From Ignavibacteria bacterium (GTDB lineage: Bacteria; Bacteroidota; Ignavibacteria; Tepidaquicellales; Tepidaquicellaceae), in NCBI GenBank assembly GCA_028714695.1, contig JAQTLX010000002.1, positions 186,001 through 250,000 of the forward strand: a stretch of 64,000 bases of DNA, in the 5' to 3' direction. A model generated the notes under the pieces. It searched no databases, had not been told where the DNA came from, and saw only the letters and a program-made list of their open reading frames with translations. Below, in pieces: positions 40,542-50,186 of the stretch; the first letter of the stretch is position 1; the number at the start of each line of letters is the position of its first letter. The translations under genes and the position numbers were made by a program.

Positions 40542-41861
40542 ATGAAGAAAATATTTTTATTGCTGATATTTTCCGTTTTCTCGGTTAGCATATCGGCACA
40601 AACCGACACTTTTAAACTATCCTTATCAGGGGCAATGCAATGTGGTCTTGCAAATCGCTTCGATGCGAAAGTAAATAACCTTAATATTGATATTTCTAAA
40701 AATGAATTCGTGAAATCTAAAAAATCACTTTTACCGGACATATTTATAAATGGAAAAGTGTTGTACAGCGGGCAGGTACAGCCAAGTATCGTTTCAGCGG
40801 GTATTCTGGGTTTCACGGAGCCGGAAAAAATATCGCTTGGAATGAAAAATAACACGTCATTATCATTGGATTTCGATTACACCATCTTCAAACCGGGTTT
40901 GTATACGGATCTTGAAATTACTTCAAATAACCTTGAACTGGAAAAAGAAAAGAAAAACAAATCCGATATTGATATAAAAGTGGAAATTGCCGAAGCATAC
41001 GATATTGTTGTGCTTAAATCTTTGCAGTATGAAATAGCAAAACAAAACGAAAATCGTTTTAAAGAGTACTTTAAACTTGCAGCAGGCAAATACAATAATG
41101 GGACAATGCTTGAGAGCGATATGCTGCTATCGGAACTGGATTATAAAAATGCAACTGCTAATACGGAAAAGCAAAAGCAAAATTATTTATTAAGCGTTCA
41201 AAACCTTAAATACAAAATTAACATACCCTTGCAATCTGTAATTATCCTTACGGATTCATTACAATCTTTCACCGAAAATAATATTAGCGCTGATTTTAAT
41301 AATCAGCATGTGAATCGTCCTGAAATTAATATGCTGTCAATCCAAAAGTCTAATTTTGAATTGCAGTTGAAAAAAGCAAAACAAAATTATCTCCCGGCAT
41401 TGTCTCTTATTGCAAATTACACGCAACTTTTCCAGGGACCGGGATTTGAATACAATAATAGTTTCTATTGGGCTCCGGTTAGTTATATTGGATTTAAATT
41501 ATCTTTTCCGTTGACAGGATATTTAAAAAACACAAATACAGTAGAAGAGTCTAAATTGAAATTGTCACGGTCCGATATGGAACTAAAGCAAAAAACTATA
41601 GATGTTCGGTACGAAATGCAAGAAGCGTTAACTAAATTGAATAATGCGAACCAAAATCTGGTAACATCAAAAGATAATTACACTTTTTCGCAAAAATTAT
41701 ATGAACTAAAAAAACAACAATACAATACAGGCTCATTTTCATACGAAAATTTATTAGACACCGAGAAGTCCTTAAGCAATAGTGAGCAAGAGTACATATT
41801 AGCAGTCTATAACTACTTTATCGCTGCAATATACTATCAAAAGGCTGCGGGAAGATTTTAG
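40542..41861 (+). CDS. TolC-family outer membrane efflux protein
   Basis: A signal peptide (MKKIFLLLIFSVFSVSISAQ) precedes a 439-residue protein with two long helical repeats typical of outer membrane factors: LSLSGAMQCGLANRFDAKVN and the mid-protein repeat around VNRPEINMLSIQKSNFELQL. The Gly/Asn-rich strands (SLSLDFDYTIFKPG, APVSYIGFKLSFPLTGYL) form the barrel part. The end AIYYQKAAGRF is usual. It provides the exit channel for the EmrAB-type pump and is co-transcribed with it. Confidence 0.9.
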   Translation: MKKIFLLLIFSVFSVSISAQTDTFKLSLSGAMQCGLANRFDAKVNNLNIDISKNEFVKSKKSLLPDIFINGKVLYSGQVQPSIVSAGILGFTEPEKISLGMKNNTSLSLDFDYTIFKPGLYTDLEITSNNLELEKEKKNKSDIDIKVEIAEAYDIVVLKSLQYEIAKQNENRFKEYFKLAAGKYNNGTMLESDMLLSELDYKNATANTEKQKQNYLLSVQNLKYKINIPLQSVIILTDSLQSFTENNISADFNNQHVNRPEINMLSIQKSNFELQLKKAKQNYLPALSLIANYTQLFQGPGFEYNNSFYWAPVSYIGFKLSFPLTGYLKNTNTVEESKLKLSRSDMELKQKTIDVRYEMQEALTKLNNANQNLVTSKDNYTFSQKLYELKKQQYNTGSFSYENLLDTEKSLSNSEQEYILAVYNYFIAAIYYQKAAGRF

Positions 41862-41990
41862 TATCTCTATATTAAGCAGAACGAATAAGCATACTGATTG
41901 GTAATCCGAAATCCTCAAAAATTTATAATTCACTAAAAAATGAAATATAAATTTTGAATGGGAATTATCTATCCCGTAAAATAAATATCG

Positions 41991-42015
41991 TATACTGTAT
42001 ACTGTATACTGTATA
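41991..42015 (+). repeat. 7-bp microsatellite
   Basis: TATACTG is repeated three times in a row and followed by TATA. It lies in the gap between the efflux operon and a decayed kinase gene; nothing else was seen in 41862-42076. Confidence 0.85.
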
Positions 42016-42076
42016 TTAGTAATTCACTGACGGGGTAAGTATAATTAACCTTTTATAACATATATCAAAAAGCCGG

Positions 42077-42695
42077 ATTGATAAAAAGAATCACGAAATA
42101 ATATTCAAAACATTCAGGCAGGAAAGCGAAGACTGCGGCAGAAACTTTGATGGGATGGGCTTGGTTTGATTATTACGAAACGGTTTGTTGAAATGCTGAA
42201 CGGTAAAATTGAATTGAAAAGAAAAATTGAAGCAGGTTCTACATTTACTTTAAGACTTCAGATTTTTAAATATATCGAAATACCGGATGAAAAAATTACA
42301 AAAGATAGACAAGGGAAAAAAGTTTCTGCAATAACTCCGACAAAGAATAAGAAGTCATCAATTATAATTGTTAAGAACGAAAAGGAAATCCACAATATAT
42401 CTACGCCGTATTTAAAAAACTATATAAAGCGGATACGGCCTCGGACGGATTCGAGGCAACAGCAAAGTCAAAGAATGCGCATTCCGATATCATACACATG
42501 GATATGAATCTCGGAAGGGGAATAGACTGTATTCAGGCTACCAAAGAAATAAAAAAACTGGAAGGATATGAAAAAACTCCTATTGCAGCGCTAACCGCCT
42601 ATGTGCAAACGGTGATGAGGAAGAATTTATTGCAAACTGGTGTACGCATTATCCTGGTAAAACATTTTCAAAAGATTAATTATTTGCTGTTGTAA
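42077..42695 (+). pseudogene. Decayed hybrid histidine kinase (ATPase and receiver remnants)
   Basis: Three pieces in different frames add up to the end of a hybrid sensor kinase. First, IDKKNHEIIFKTFRQESEDC with FDGMG corresponds to the F/G2 box region of the ATPase domain. Then, after a one-base loss at about 42167, IITKRFVEMLNGKIELKRKI and EAGSTFTLRLQ follow. Last, from about 42420, comes a receiver piece in another frame with DMNLGRGIDCIQATKEIKKL and KTPIAALTAYVQ. The order matches the intact kinase at 50187 (RQVSEGMSRIFEGTGLGLSI). At least two frameshifts and the missing N-terminal domains show it is not functional. Confidence 0.85.
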
Positions 42696-42785
42696 ATGAT
42701 ATTTTAAGCCGTCGGTGAAAAATGATTACTAAGATTATTATAGATGAAAAACGGGCGCAGCCACGGCGTTCAATATTAAGAAAAA

Positions 42786-45533
42786 TTATTTAATGTAAAG
42801 CATTTTCTTGGAATCAACTTTATCTCCTGATTTTAAAATGTAAGAGTACAAGCCGCTCGAGAAATTTGAACCGTCGAAATCTACTTGATAATATCCCGCC
42901 GGGAGATTATTATCTAACAGTGTAGTTATCAGTCTGCCCGTCATATCATAAACTTTCAAACTTACATCCGATTGGCTTACAATTCGAAATTCGATTCTTG
43001 TTGCGGGATTAAACGGATTGGGATAATTTTGCGAAAGACTAAATTTGGACGGATCGTTAATAATTACTTTGTTTTGTAAATTATAATATACAAAATTACC
43101 GTTAAAATCTATTTGCTTCAAACGATATGAATATGTACCGGTTTCAAGTTCTGCGTCATAATATCGGTAGTAATTTGTGGTATTTGAATTACCTATTCCC
43201 ATTACAAATCCGATTTTAGTCCAGTTAGCGTTTCTGTAATCCGAACGTTCAATATCAAATCCAAGGTTATCGTTTTCGTTTGCAGTGACCCAGTTTAAAG
43301 TTACTTTGTTGTTATTTGTAACGGAAGTAAATGACTGCAGTTCGACCGATAAAATTTCATCGAGAGTATTATCGGAAGAGTTGCTTGCAATAATGTAATC
43401 GCCGAATGAACTTAAATTCGTTCTGCTGATAATAGGATCGGTAACAGTCCCGGTACCAATAACATTATTCCCCTGTACCGACCATGCAGAGTCGATGCGT
43501 TCCAAAATTCTTAGTTTCTGAGGGCTTTGAATCCCCAGAAAAGATTTTGCTTCAAGCGAAAGTCCGTAATTAATACCCGTAATCGTAACCGGCGTTAAGT
43601 TCCAATATCCGTCTTTGCTGTATACATTCAGAATATATCCGTTATCAATATAGTTTACATTTAAGCCTCCTGCATTGGCGGCAATGAATTCTGCTGTTAG
43701 ACTGCCGTCCGAAGATGAACCTGACAAAAGGATGTTTAAAGTAAGCATTCTGCCGAGCGAAATATCTTGTCCGAGAGGGAATATGTACTTCCCGATAGTT
43801 TTGCTTCCAATCGCTCTCTGAAATTTTCCCTTTATATATCCGGCTGTATAGGTTAAAGAACTTATCGCGGTATTTGAAAGAGTCAAAGTGCCGGTACCCA
43901 TATTTATCAGTCCGCTGTACATAACAATTGAACCGCTTACGGTTTGGTTTGAATTAAAAACAATTGTATTACTGTTCTGGAACGTTAAACTACCGGATAT
44001 TGCTGCCGGCAATCCATTGCCGGGGATTTGATTTACGATACCGTTATAAATATAATTACTTCCCGGGTTATAAGTTCGTGTTCCTTTTGTCTGTATATTA
44101 CCGCTTAAAGATGAAGCAGTGATGCCATTAGGTGAGCCTATATAAATTCTTCCTCCGCTGTCTATTATAAAAGTATTCAACGTTGTGTCAGGTGTCGAAA
44201 TTATTCCAGTTCCGGTTTTTAGAATTCCGGTCGGAAATACTTCATAGTTATAATTAACTGAGATATTGTAATTATTCATATCCAGCGAGCCGTAAACATA
44301 AAAATACGTATTCGTTCTGCTTCCAAGTACATTCATATTCGATGATAAAATCAGTGCGGAATTATTTGCTACTTCGATGCTCAATCCGTTTGACGATTCG
44401 GTTAAATTGGAGGAAGAATAATATTGTGTGGTTGTACCGCAGAAATTAATTTTTGCGGTACCGCCCGTCCTAACCACTTTCCCACCTGAAGATGTAAAGT
44501 TACCTTTCAAATTCATCGCATTAATACCGTTACCAAGATCGAGTGTACCGCCCGATTGTGTAAAATTACCGTTAACATTAAGTAGAAAGATACTTGTACC
44601 GATTCCGCCAAGAACAACTTTAGTGTTTCCTGAAACACTTAAATTACCGGCTACACTAAGAGTGTTAGCAGTAGTGTTGAATATTTGCAGATTCTTGCCG
44701 TTTGTGTTAGTAAAACTTAGATTCCCATTTACGGTCTTAAATATGTCATTCAAACTAAGATCCTGTCCCTGTGCTGCGCAATCCCATGTAAAGTTATAGA
44801 AAGATTGATTCAGATTTTGAGGCAAAGTGGTTACAATACCTGTTATCTTCAAAGTTGAACCCGAATTCCATGTGGATATCGGAATATTGCCTGTGGTTCC
44901 ATCCTGATTATATATCAACTGACCGCCGTTATTTACTACTGTCGATCCGCCGTTATAAAAGTTCTTCCCGTTAGTTTGCAGTATCCCGTTTATTTCTAAA
45001 GATGTATTCGATTGAAAAGTATTGTTGTTTGTTATAATCCCTCCTGCTAAAATTACTATTTTCACAGAACAATAACTCTGACCTGTCGATGAAACAATAA
45101 AATTACCTGCTATATTTAAATTTCCGGAAGTCAGATTAGTTTGCCCAATTACGTTCATAGTACCACCGGAAAGTACGTTTATTGTTCCCGAAAAATTCAT
45201 TGAACTTCCAGTATTCATATTCATATTTCCGGAAATATTGACGGTAGGGCTGATAGTGGAACCTACCGTGGCGCCAATATTCAATGTCCCTGCAACCTTA
45301 ATATTCGTATCAATAATTAAATAATGCATAATTGTTGTTGTTCCGCTGTTTAACGGGGGTATTTTTACAGCGTTTACCCATGTTGTACCGTTAAATAACT
45401 GCCAGTTTGCAGCGGAAGTGAATTTAACATTTCCGTTAGACCTGTAATCTCCGGATGATTGGGCATGAACACTTGTCCAAAATAATGTTGCAAGAAGGAG
45501 AGATAATGAATATAGAATAATTTTTTTGTTCAT
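42786..45533 (-). CDS. T9SS-secreted surface protein with beta-helix repeats
   Basis: The frame opens at a TTG at 45551, but the ATG at 45533 begins a standard signal peptide (MNKKIILYSLSLLLATLFWT, cut after VHA), so it is preferred. The next 600 residues consist of short strand and Asn/Gly turn repeats (LNIAGNFIVSSTG, GNLSFTNTNGKNLQIFN), like a right-handed beta-helix. The last 90 residues are a type A sorting domain: SLSQNYPNPFNPATRIEFRI, VSLKVYDMTGRLI, LPAGYYQVDFDGSNFSSGLY and KKMLYIK. This signal is recognised by the type IX system and cut during export to the surface. Substrate or role beyond the surface is unknown. Confidence 0.85.
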   Translation of the reverse strand: MNKKIILYSLSLLLATLFWTSVHAQSSGDYRSNGNVKFTSAANWQLFNGTTWVNAVKIPPLNSGTTTIMHYLIIDTNIKVAGTLNIGATVGSTISPTVNISGNMNMNTGSSMNFSGTINVLSGGTMNVIGQTNLTSGNLNIAGNFIVSSTGQSYCSVKIVILAGGIITNNNTFQSNTSLEINGILQTNGKNFYNGGSTVVNNGGQLIYNQDGTTGNIPISTWNSGSTLKITGIVTTLPQNLNQSFYNFTWDCAAQGQDLSLNDIFKTVNGNLSFTNTNGKNLQIFNTTANTLSVAGNLSVSGNTKVVLGGIGTSIFLLNVNGNFTQSGGTLDLGNGINAMNLKGNFTSSGGKVVRTGGTAKINFCGTTTQYYSSSNLTESSNGLSIEVANNSALILSSNMNVLGSRTNTYFYVYGSLDMNNYNISVNYNYEVFPTGILKTGTGIISTPDTTLNTFIIDSGGRIYIGSPNGITASSLSGNIQTKGTRTYNPGSNYIYNGIVNQIPGNGLPAAISGSLTFQNSNTIVFNSNQTVSGSIVMYSGLINMGTGTLTLSNTAISSLTYTAGYIKGKFQRAIGSKTIGKYIFPLGQDISLGRMLTLNILLSGSSSDGSLTAEFIAANAGGLNVNYIDNGYILNVYSKDGYWNLTPVTITGINYGLSLEAKSFLGIQSPQKLRILERIDSAWSVQGNNVIGTGTVTDPIISRTNLSSFGDYIIASNSSDNTLDEILSVELQSFTSVTNNNKVTLNWVTANENDNLGFDIERSDYRNANWTKIGFVMGIGNSNTTNYYRYYDAELETGTYSYRLKQIDFNGNFVYYNLQNKVIINDPSKFSLSQNYPNPFNPATRIEFRIVSQSDVSLKVYDMTGRLITTLLDNNLPAGYYQVDFDGSNFSSGLYSYILKSGDKVDSKKMLYIK

Positions 45534-45905
45534 ATTTTTTTGTCCTCTCAATTTAGTCTATCCAATCATAAATATCCGATTTCTATAAGTGGTTAATATA
45601 ATATTCGAAATTATCCGGTGAAAAAAGAGGAACAATATCAATAATAATTAACTGAAGAAATAATATTCTATAATATATAGGTCACATTATATCTTACACC
45701 TATCAAAGCCATATAGTTCCGTGTTTCATTGAGACATCCCATTGCAGAAAAGTATTGATATTCGTGCACAAGTTTCATAAGGTACAGACAGTTGAAGAAT
45801 AAAAAAATGCTCAGCGGAATATTTAGGTTTTACCATTAATCGAGTGCCGGTAAAATGTAATTGTTTGTCGAATGTAGTTAGTGAGAATAGTCATGCAATA
45901 TTAAT

Positions 45906-45939
45906 AAAGGGTTTTGTAATCTAAATTACAAAACCCTTT
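45906..45939 (-). terminator. Bidirectional intrinsic terminator
   Basis: AAAGGGTTTTGTAA and TTACAAAACCCTTT form a perfect 14-bp stem with a 6-base loop, with T-runs at the 3' side in the plus direction. It lies 24 bases past the lipoprotein stop on the minus strand. No other feature was recognised in 45534-45962. Confidence 0.75.
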
Positions 45940-45962
45940 TATAATAACTATAGTAGTTTCGG

Positions 45963-46679
45963 TTATTGTTTAATGTAGTCGATAAGAATATATCTGACAT
46001 TTCCGCTCGAATCAGTATCCCTCTGTATTTTTGCTCTGAATTTTCCGGACAAGGCAGGCGCCTCTTCGCCGTTTTTTCCCCAATCTTTCGGATTAGAATG
46101 TACATTACCTGTCCAGCCTGAACCTGTAGAATAAACGTTTACTTCAGCAGAGAAAAAATCTTTGCCGAGATCCGTCATACGTGCAACCTGTGAAAATATG
46201 AATGCTTCTCCGTCTGCAACAGGAAGATAATAATATCCGTTCTTAAATTTAAATGTACCTGTTGATTTATGACTTTTGATGTTCTTTCCGAAATATTGAA
46301 ACACAGCTTCATTTACAAAATCTGATTTAATCTTTGAATTGGAATTATCAATTTTTTCAAATTTATTACGGCTGTTTTTGTATATATGTAAAATACCGAA
46401 GTCAATCAAAGTTTCATCTTTAATGTTTTCGCTTGTAAAAGATTCAAGGTTGACTTCGGAGAAGTTGCTGAAAAACACATTAAGTTTCTTTTGCTCTTCG
46501 TCTGAAAGTTTTATATCTCCGTGTGTTTTAATTTCTTCTTTGGAAGCAGTAATATCTTTATTCGTTTGAGCAGTCGAATTTTCATTCTTGTTTGTTTCCG
46601 GCTTTTCAGATTTACATGAATACAAAAAAAATATCAATAATCCTGATAGAAAAAGGACGGGGAATAAGGGTTTTTTCAT
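45963..46679 (-). CDS. Lipoprotein of unknown function
   Basis: A type II signal peptide is clear: MKKPLFPVLFLSGLLIFFLY followed by the lipobox SC, so Cys22 would be lipid-modified. A low-complexity linker (SEKPETNKNENSTAQTNKD) precedes the folded part. The C-terminal half has a regular strand pattern (YYLPVADGEAFIFSQVARMT, SAEVNVYSTGSGWTGNVH). No family is recognised. The gene stands alone, with a strong terminator downstream and the S46 peptidase divergent upstream. Confidence 0.8.
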   Translation of the reverse strand: MKKPLFPVLFLSGLLIFFLYSCKSEKPETNKNENSTAQTNKDITASKEEIKTHGDIKLSDEEQKKLNVFFSNFSEVNLESFTSENIKDETLIDFGILHIYKNSRNKFEKIDNSNSKIKSDFVNEAVFQYFGKNIKSHKSTGTFKFKNGYYYLPVADGEAFIFSQVARMTDLGKDFFSAEVNVYSTGSGWTGNVHSNPKDWGKNGEEAPALSGKFRAKIQRDTDSSGNVRYILIDYIKQ

Positions 46680-46890
46680 AAATCTTAAATTGATTATAAA
46701 ATTTGTTATAACATAAAGTTATGCCATCGGGATGTGAAATTAAATGTAAAATTAATGACTGGTAATTATATCTGAATATTATGTAAAGCGGATTCAAATA
46801 AAGCCGTATCTTTTAATAAAAAAAATCGTATTAATATATAAACACATTCAAAATGTCATCAAATGTATTTCATAAATCAATCATAAAATT

Positions 46891-49044
46891 ATGAGAATCA
46901 AGAAGACTATCTTATCATTGCTGTTTTTTGCAATAACAATATCAAACTCAATTGCAGACGAGGGGATGTGGATTCCTTCGAATCTTGAAAAGATATATGC
47001 GAATATGCAGAAACTCGGACTTACGATTCCGATAAATCAAATGTATGATGTAAACAATCCAAGCATAAAAGACGCGATTGTTATGCTCGACTACGGACAG
47101 TGCACTGCCGAAATCATTTCGCCCGAAGGATTGATGCTTACCAATCATCATTGCGGATACGGAAACATACAGTTTCATTCAACCGTAGCGCATGATTACC
47201 TTAAAGACGGGTTCTGGGCATATTCAAAAAGCGAAGAACTCCCGTGTCCCGGCAAAACTGCGTCTTTACTGGTACGAATTGAAAGAGTAACGGACAGAGT
47301 ATTGCAGGGTGTTGCCTTTGATGCGCCCGACAGGGAAAGGAATATGAAAATCAATGAAACCATTACCAAGATAGTTAATGATGCAACACAGGGTACAACG
47401 TATGAAGCAAACGTTTTTCCGATGCTGAACAGCAATGAATATTACCTGTATGTTTATGAAACGTACAGGGATATCAGACTTGTAGGAGCGCCTCCTTCGT
47501 CGATTGGGAAGTTCGGCGGAGATACCGATAACTGGATGTGGCCGAGGCACACGGGTGATTTTTCAATGTTCAGGATATATACGGGCCCAGACGGAAAACC
47601 TGCGGAATATTCAGCGAACAACGTTCCGTTGAAGCCTAAATTTTACTTTCCCGTTTCGCTCAAAGGTTATAAGGAAAACGATTTTGCAATGATATGGGGA
47701 TTCCCGGGTTCAACGGACAGATATCTGCCGTCCTATGGAATTAAGTTCAAGGCGGATTATACAAATGCGGCATCGGTCAAACTGAAATACGCGAAGATGC
47801 AGATAATGAAAGAATATATGGACAAGGATCAGGGCACAAAGATAAAATACGCGGATAAATACGCGTATCTTGCGAATTTCTGGAAAAAAGACCTTGAAGA
47901 AACAAAGGCAATCAGAAAACTTAAAGTAGTCGAAGACAAATATAGTGTAGAACAGGAATTCAAGATAAAGGCATCACAGAATCCCGAGTGGGAGCAAAAG
48001 TACGGCAGTGTAATCAACGAATTCGAAGATATATATAAAGAAAGAACAGATACAAAATATACTCTGGCTAATTTTTATTTCTTTGAAACTACATATTTAT
48101 ACGGCTGCGAACTTCTGAATTTTATAAAGCAATATTCGTATCTGGTTGATTCGGTAAAACAGAATAAAGTAACTCCTGAAGTTATCGAATCCGTCAAATT
48201 AAATTCAGCGCAGTTTTTTAAGGACTATGATATGGTTATTGATAAGAAGATATTCGCGAAACTGCTTCAGTATTATTACGAAGACATTCCAAAACAATTC
48301 CATCCTGGAATTTTCAAAAAAGTGGAAATGGATTTCAAGGGAGATTTCTCGAAATATGCGGATTACGTTTATGAAAATTCCGTGTTTTCAACTAAGGAGA
48401 AATTATTCGGTTTTCTAAAAAATCCGGATGCAAATCGTATCGAGCAGGACCCCGCGGTTCAGACATATTTTTCTATGCTGGAGAATAACATGAAAATACT
48501 TACAAAATATTCTTCAAGCAACGCACGCCTTATCAGAGCAAAGCGTATGTTTTTATCGGGTCAGAGGGAAATGCAGCAGGAAAAAGATTTCTATCCCGAT
48601 GCAAACAGCACCATGAGAATCACATACGGAAAAGTCATTCCTTTCAACCCGCGCGATGCTGTACATTACGATTATACAACGACTCTCGAAGGCATAATGG
48701 AAAAGGAGGATTCTTCCAATGACGAATTTATTGTGCCTGAAAAACTGAAAAACATATATGACAGTAAAGATTATGGACGTTACGCCATCGGCGGCAAAAT
48801 GCCGGTTTGTTTTCTTACGGATAATGATATTACCGGCGGCAATTCCGGCAGTCCTGTAATGAACGGCAGCGGAGAATTAATCGGTATTGCATTCGACGGT
48901 AACTCGGAGGCAATGAGCAGCGACCTTCATTTTGATCCGGCGTTGCAGAGATGCATTAACGTCGATATCAGATACGTACTGCTGATAATAGAAAAATACG
49001 CCGGTGCAAGTAATTTAATTTCGGAAATGAAAATTGTGCAGTAA
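46891..49044 (+). CDS. S46 family dipeptidyl-peptidase
   Basis: A signal peptide (IKKTILSLLFFAITISNSIA) is followed by DEGMWIPSNLEK, the conserved start of S46 enzymes. The chymotrypsin-like catalytic parts are visible: TNHHCGYG at residues 84-91 with the catalytic His, and GGNSGSPVMNG near residue 650 with the nucleophile Ser. The helical cap domain lies between them. At 717 residues the length is normal for DPP7/DPP11. These periplasmic enzymes release dipeptides from peptide N-termini in asaccharolytic Bacteroidota-type bacteria. The specificity-determining residue was not assigned. Confidence 0.9.
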   Translation: MRIKKTILSLLFFAITISNSIADEGMWIPSNLEKIYANMQKLGLTIPINQMYDVNNPSIKDAIVMLDYGQCTAEIISPEGLMLTNHHCGYGNIQFHSTVAHDYLKDGFWAYSKSEELPCPGKTASLLVRIERVTDRVLQGVAFDAPDRERNMKINETITKIVNDATQGTTYEANVFPMLNSNEYYLYVYETYRDIRLVGAPPSSIGKFGGDTDNWMWPRHTGDFSMFRIYTGPDGKPAEYSANNVPLKPKFYFPVSLKGYKENDFAMIWGFPGSTDRYLPSYGIKFKADYTNAASVKLKYAKMQIMKEYMDKDQGTKIKYADKYAYLANFWKKDLEETKAIRKLKVVEDKYSVEQEFKIKASQNPEWEQKYGSVINEFEDIYKERTDTKYTLANFYFFETTYLYGCELLNFIKQYSYLVDSVKQNKVTPEVIESVKLNSAQFFKDYDMVIDKKIFAKLLQYYYEDIPKQFHPGIFKKVEMDFKGDFSKYADYVYENSVFSTKEKLFGFLKNPDANRIEQDPAVQTYFSMLENNMKILTKYSSSNARLIRAKRMFLSGQREMQQEKDFYPDANSTMRITYGKVIPFNPRDAVHYDYTTTLEGIMEKEDSSNDEFIVPEKLKNIYDSKDYGRYAIGGKMPVCFLTDNDITGGNSGSPVMNGSGELIGIAFDGNSEAMSSDLHFDPALQRCINVDIRYVLLIIEKYAGASNLISEMKIVQ

Positions 49045-49060
49045 TTTAAATCATTTCCCA

Positions 49061-49954
49061 ATGAAAAAGATATTTTTGGTAATCGGATTTTTAATTCTGT
49101 GCAGCGCTTTTGCCGCTGCACAGAACACTCTTCCCGGAGATGTAAAAAGCGGTTATCTTGAAATCGGGAAAGCGAAATTTTATTATGAAGAAAAAGGTAC
49201 CGGCATGCCTATGTTCATGGTGCATGGAGGCTATATTGACAGGCGAATGTGGGATGAACAATTTAATTACTTCTCAAATAATTACCGAGTCATACGCTAT
49301 GACGCAAGAAATCACGGTTTTACAACATCGGATTCCGAATCATTTTCCAATTACGAAGATTTGAATAATATAATGGAAAAACTGAATATCGATAAAGCGG
49401 TCGTGATGGGACTTTCGATGGGAGGTTTGATTTCAATAGACTTTGCACTTGAGCATCCGGAAAAAGTGATAGCGATAATTCCTGTCTCGACTGGACTGTC
49501 CGGTTTCAATGCAAAAGATAAAGCATGGCAGGAATTCGATAAGAATTTAAATGATGCTTACGATAAGGATGGTGTCAATGGTGCGGTTGAATGTATGTTA
49601 CGTGCCTGGACAGACGGTCCGCTGAGGAAACCCGAACAGGTGAATAAGTCAGTCAGGGAAAAAGTCGGCATGATGCTGAAATATACTCTGGATAAAATTG
49701 ATTTCAGACTGGTTCCCGGGAGACTATCGCCTCCTGCACTGGACAGATTATCAGAAATCAAGGTCCCTGTTCTGACAATATACGGGGACATCGATATGCA
49801 GGGAATAATTGATATATCAGAAAAAATCGAGAAAGAAGTTGCAGGCTCGAAAAGAGCAGTAATCAAAGGGGCTGCACATATGGTAAATATGGAATATCCC
49901 GATGAGTTTAATAAAACAGTTGAATCTTTTTTAAAAGAGATTAGCGAAAAATAA
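49061..49954 (+). CDS. Secreted alpha/beta hydrolase
   Basis: The ATG at 49061 begins a signal peptide (MKKIFLVIGFLILCSAFAAA); the upstream ATG at 49034 would overlap the S46 gene and is not used. The hydrolase core is standard: FMVHGGYIDRRMW (oxyanion), YDARNHGFT, the nucleophile elbow GLSMGG with Ser, the acid in TIYGDIDMQG, and AAHMVNMEYP with the catalytic His. Lacking a lid signature, its substrate is open; esters, lactones or short peptides are possible. It lies 16 bases after the S46 peptidase and is probably co-transcribed. Confidence 0.85.
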   Translation: MKKIFLVIGFLILCSAFAAAQNTLPGDVKSGYLEIGKAKFYYEEKGTGMPMFMVHGGYIDRRMWDEQFNYFSNNYRVIRYDARNHGFTTSDSESFSNYEDLNNIMEKLNIDKAVVMGLSMGGLISIDFALEHPEKVIAIIPVSTGLSGFNAKDKAWQEFDKNLNDAYDKDGVNGAVECMLRAWTDGPLRKPEQVNKSVREKVGMMLKYTLDKIDFRLVPGRLSPPALDRLSEIKVPVLTIYGDIDMQGIIDISEKIEKEVAGSKRAVIKGAAHMVNMEYPDEFNKTVESFLKEISEK

Positions 49955-49966
49955 TTACCAAAACTT

Positions 49967-50007
49967 AATAGTGCACCGGCCTTAGTATTGGCTGTGTGTG
50001 CTATTTT
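49967..50007 (+). terminator. Intrinsic terminator-like hairpin
   Basis: AATAGTGCAC pairs imperfectly with GTGTGCTATT, with an inner GCC/GGC, and TTT follows, just after the hydrolase gene. Confidence 0.45.
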
Positions 50008-50186
50008 GCAGCAAATATTTCTATTAGGATATTCACATAAGAATGTTCTATGTTACAATTTTATATTTCAGATTATCGGTATACTGTAAAAATTACATTT
50101 TATTAATGTTGGATTAGCATTTAATAAAGATTTTTTTGATATTTTGCTTGTAATCGGACATTAGAAAAATATAATCTACATCAACT

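Noticed and set aside
44428-44799. A plus-strand frame opposite the T9SS surface protein
   Set aside because: Pro/Val-rich translation of strand-repeat DNA on the opposite side; no start signal.
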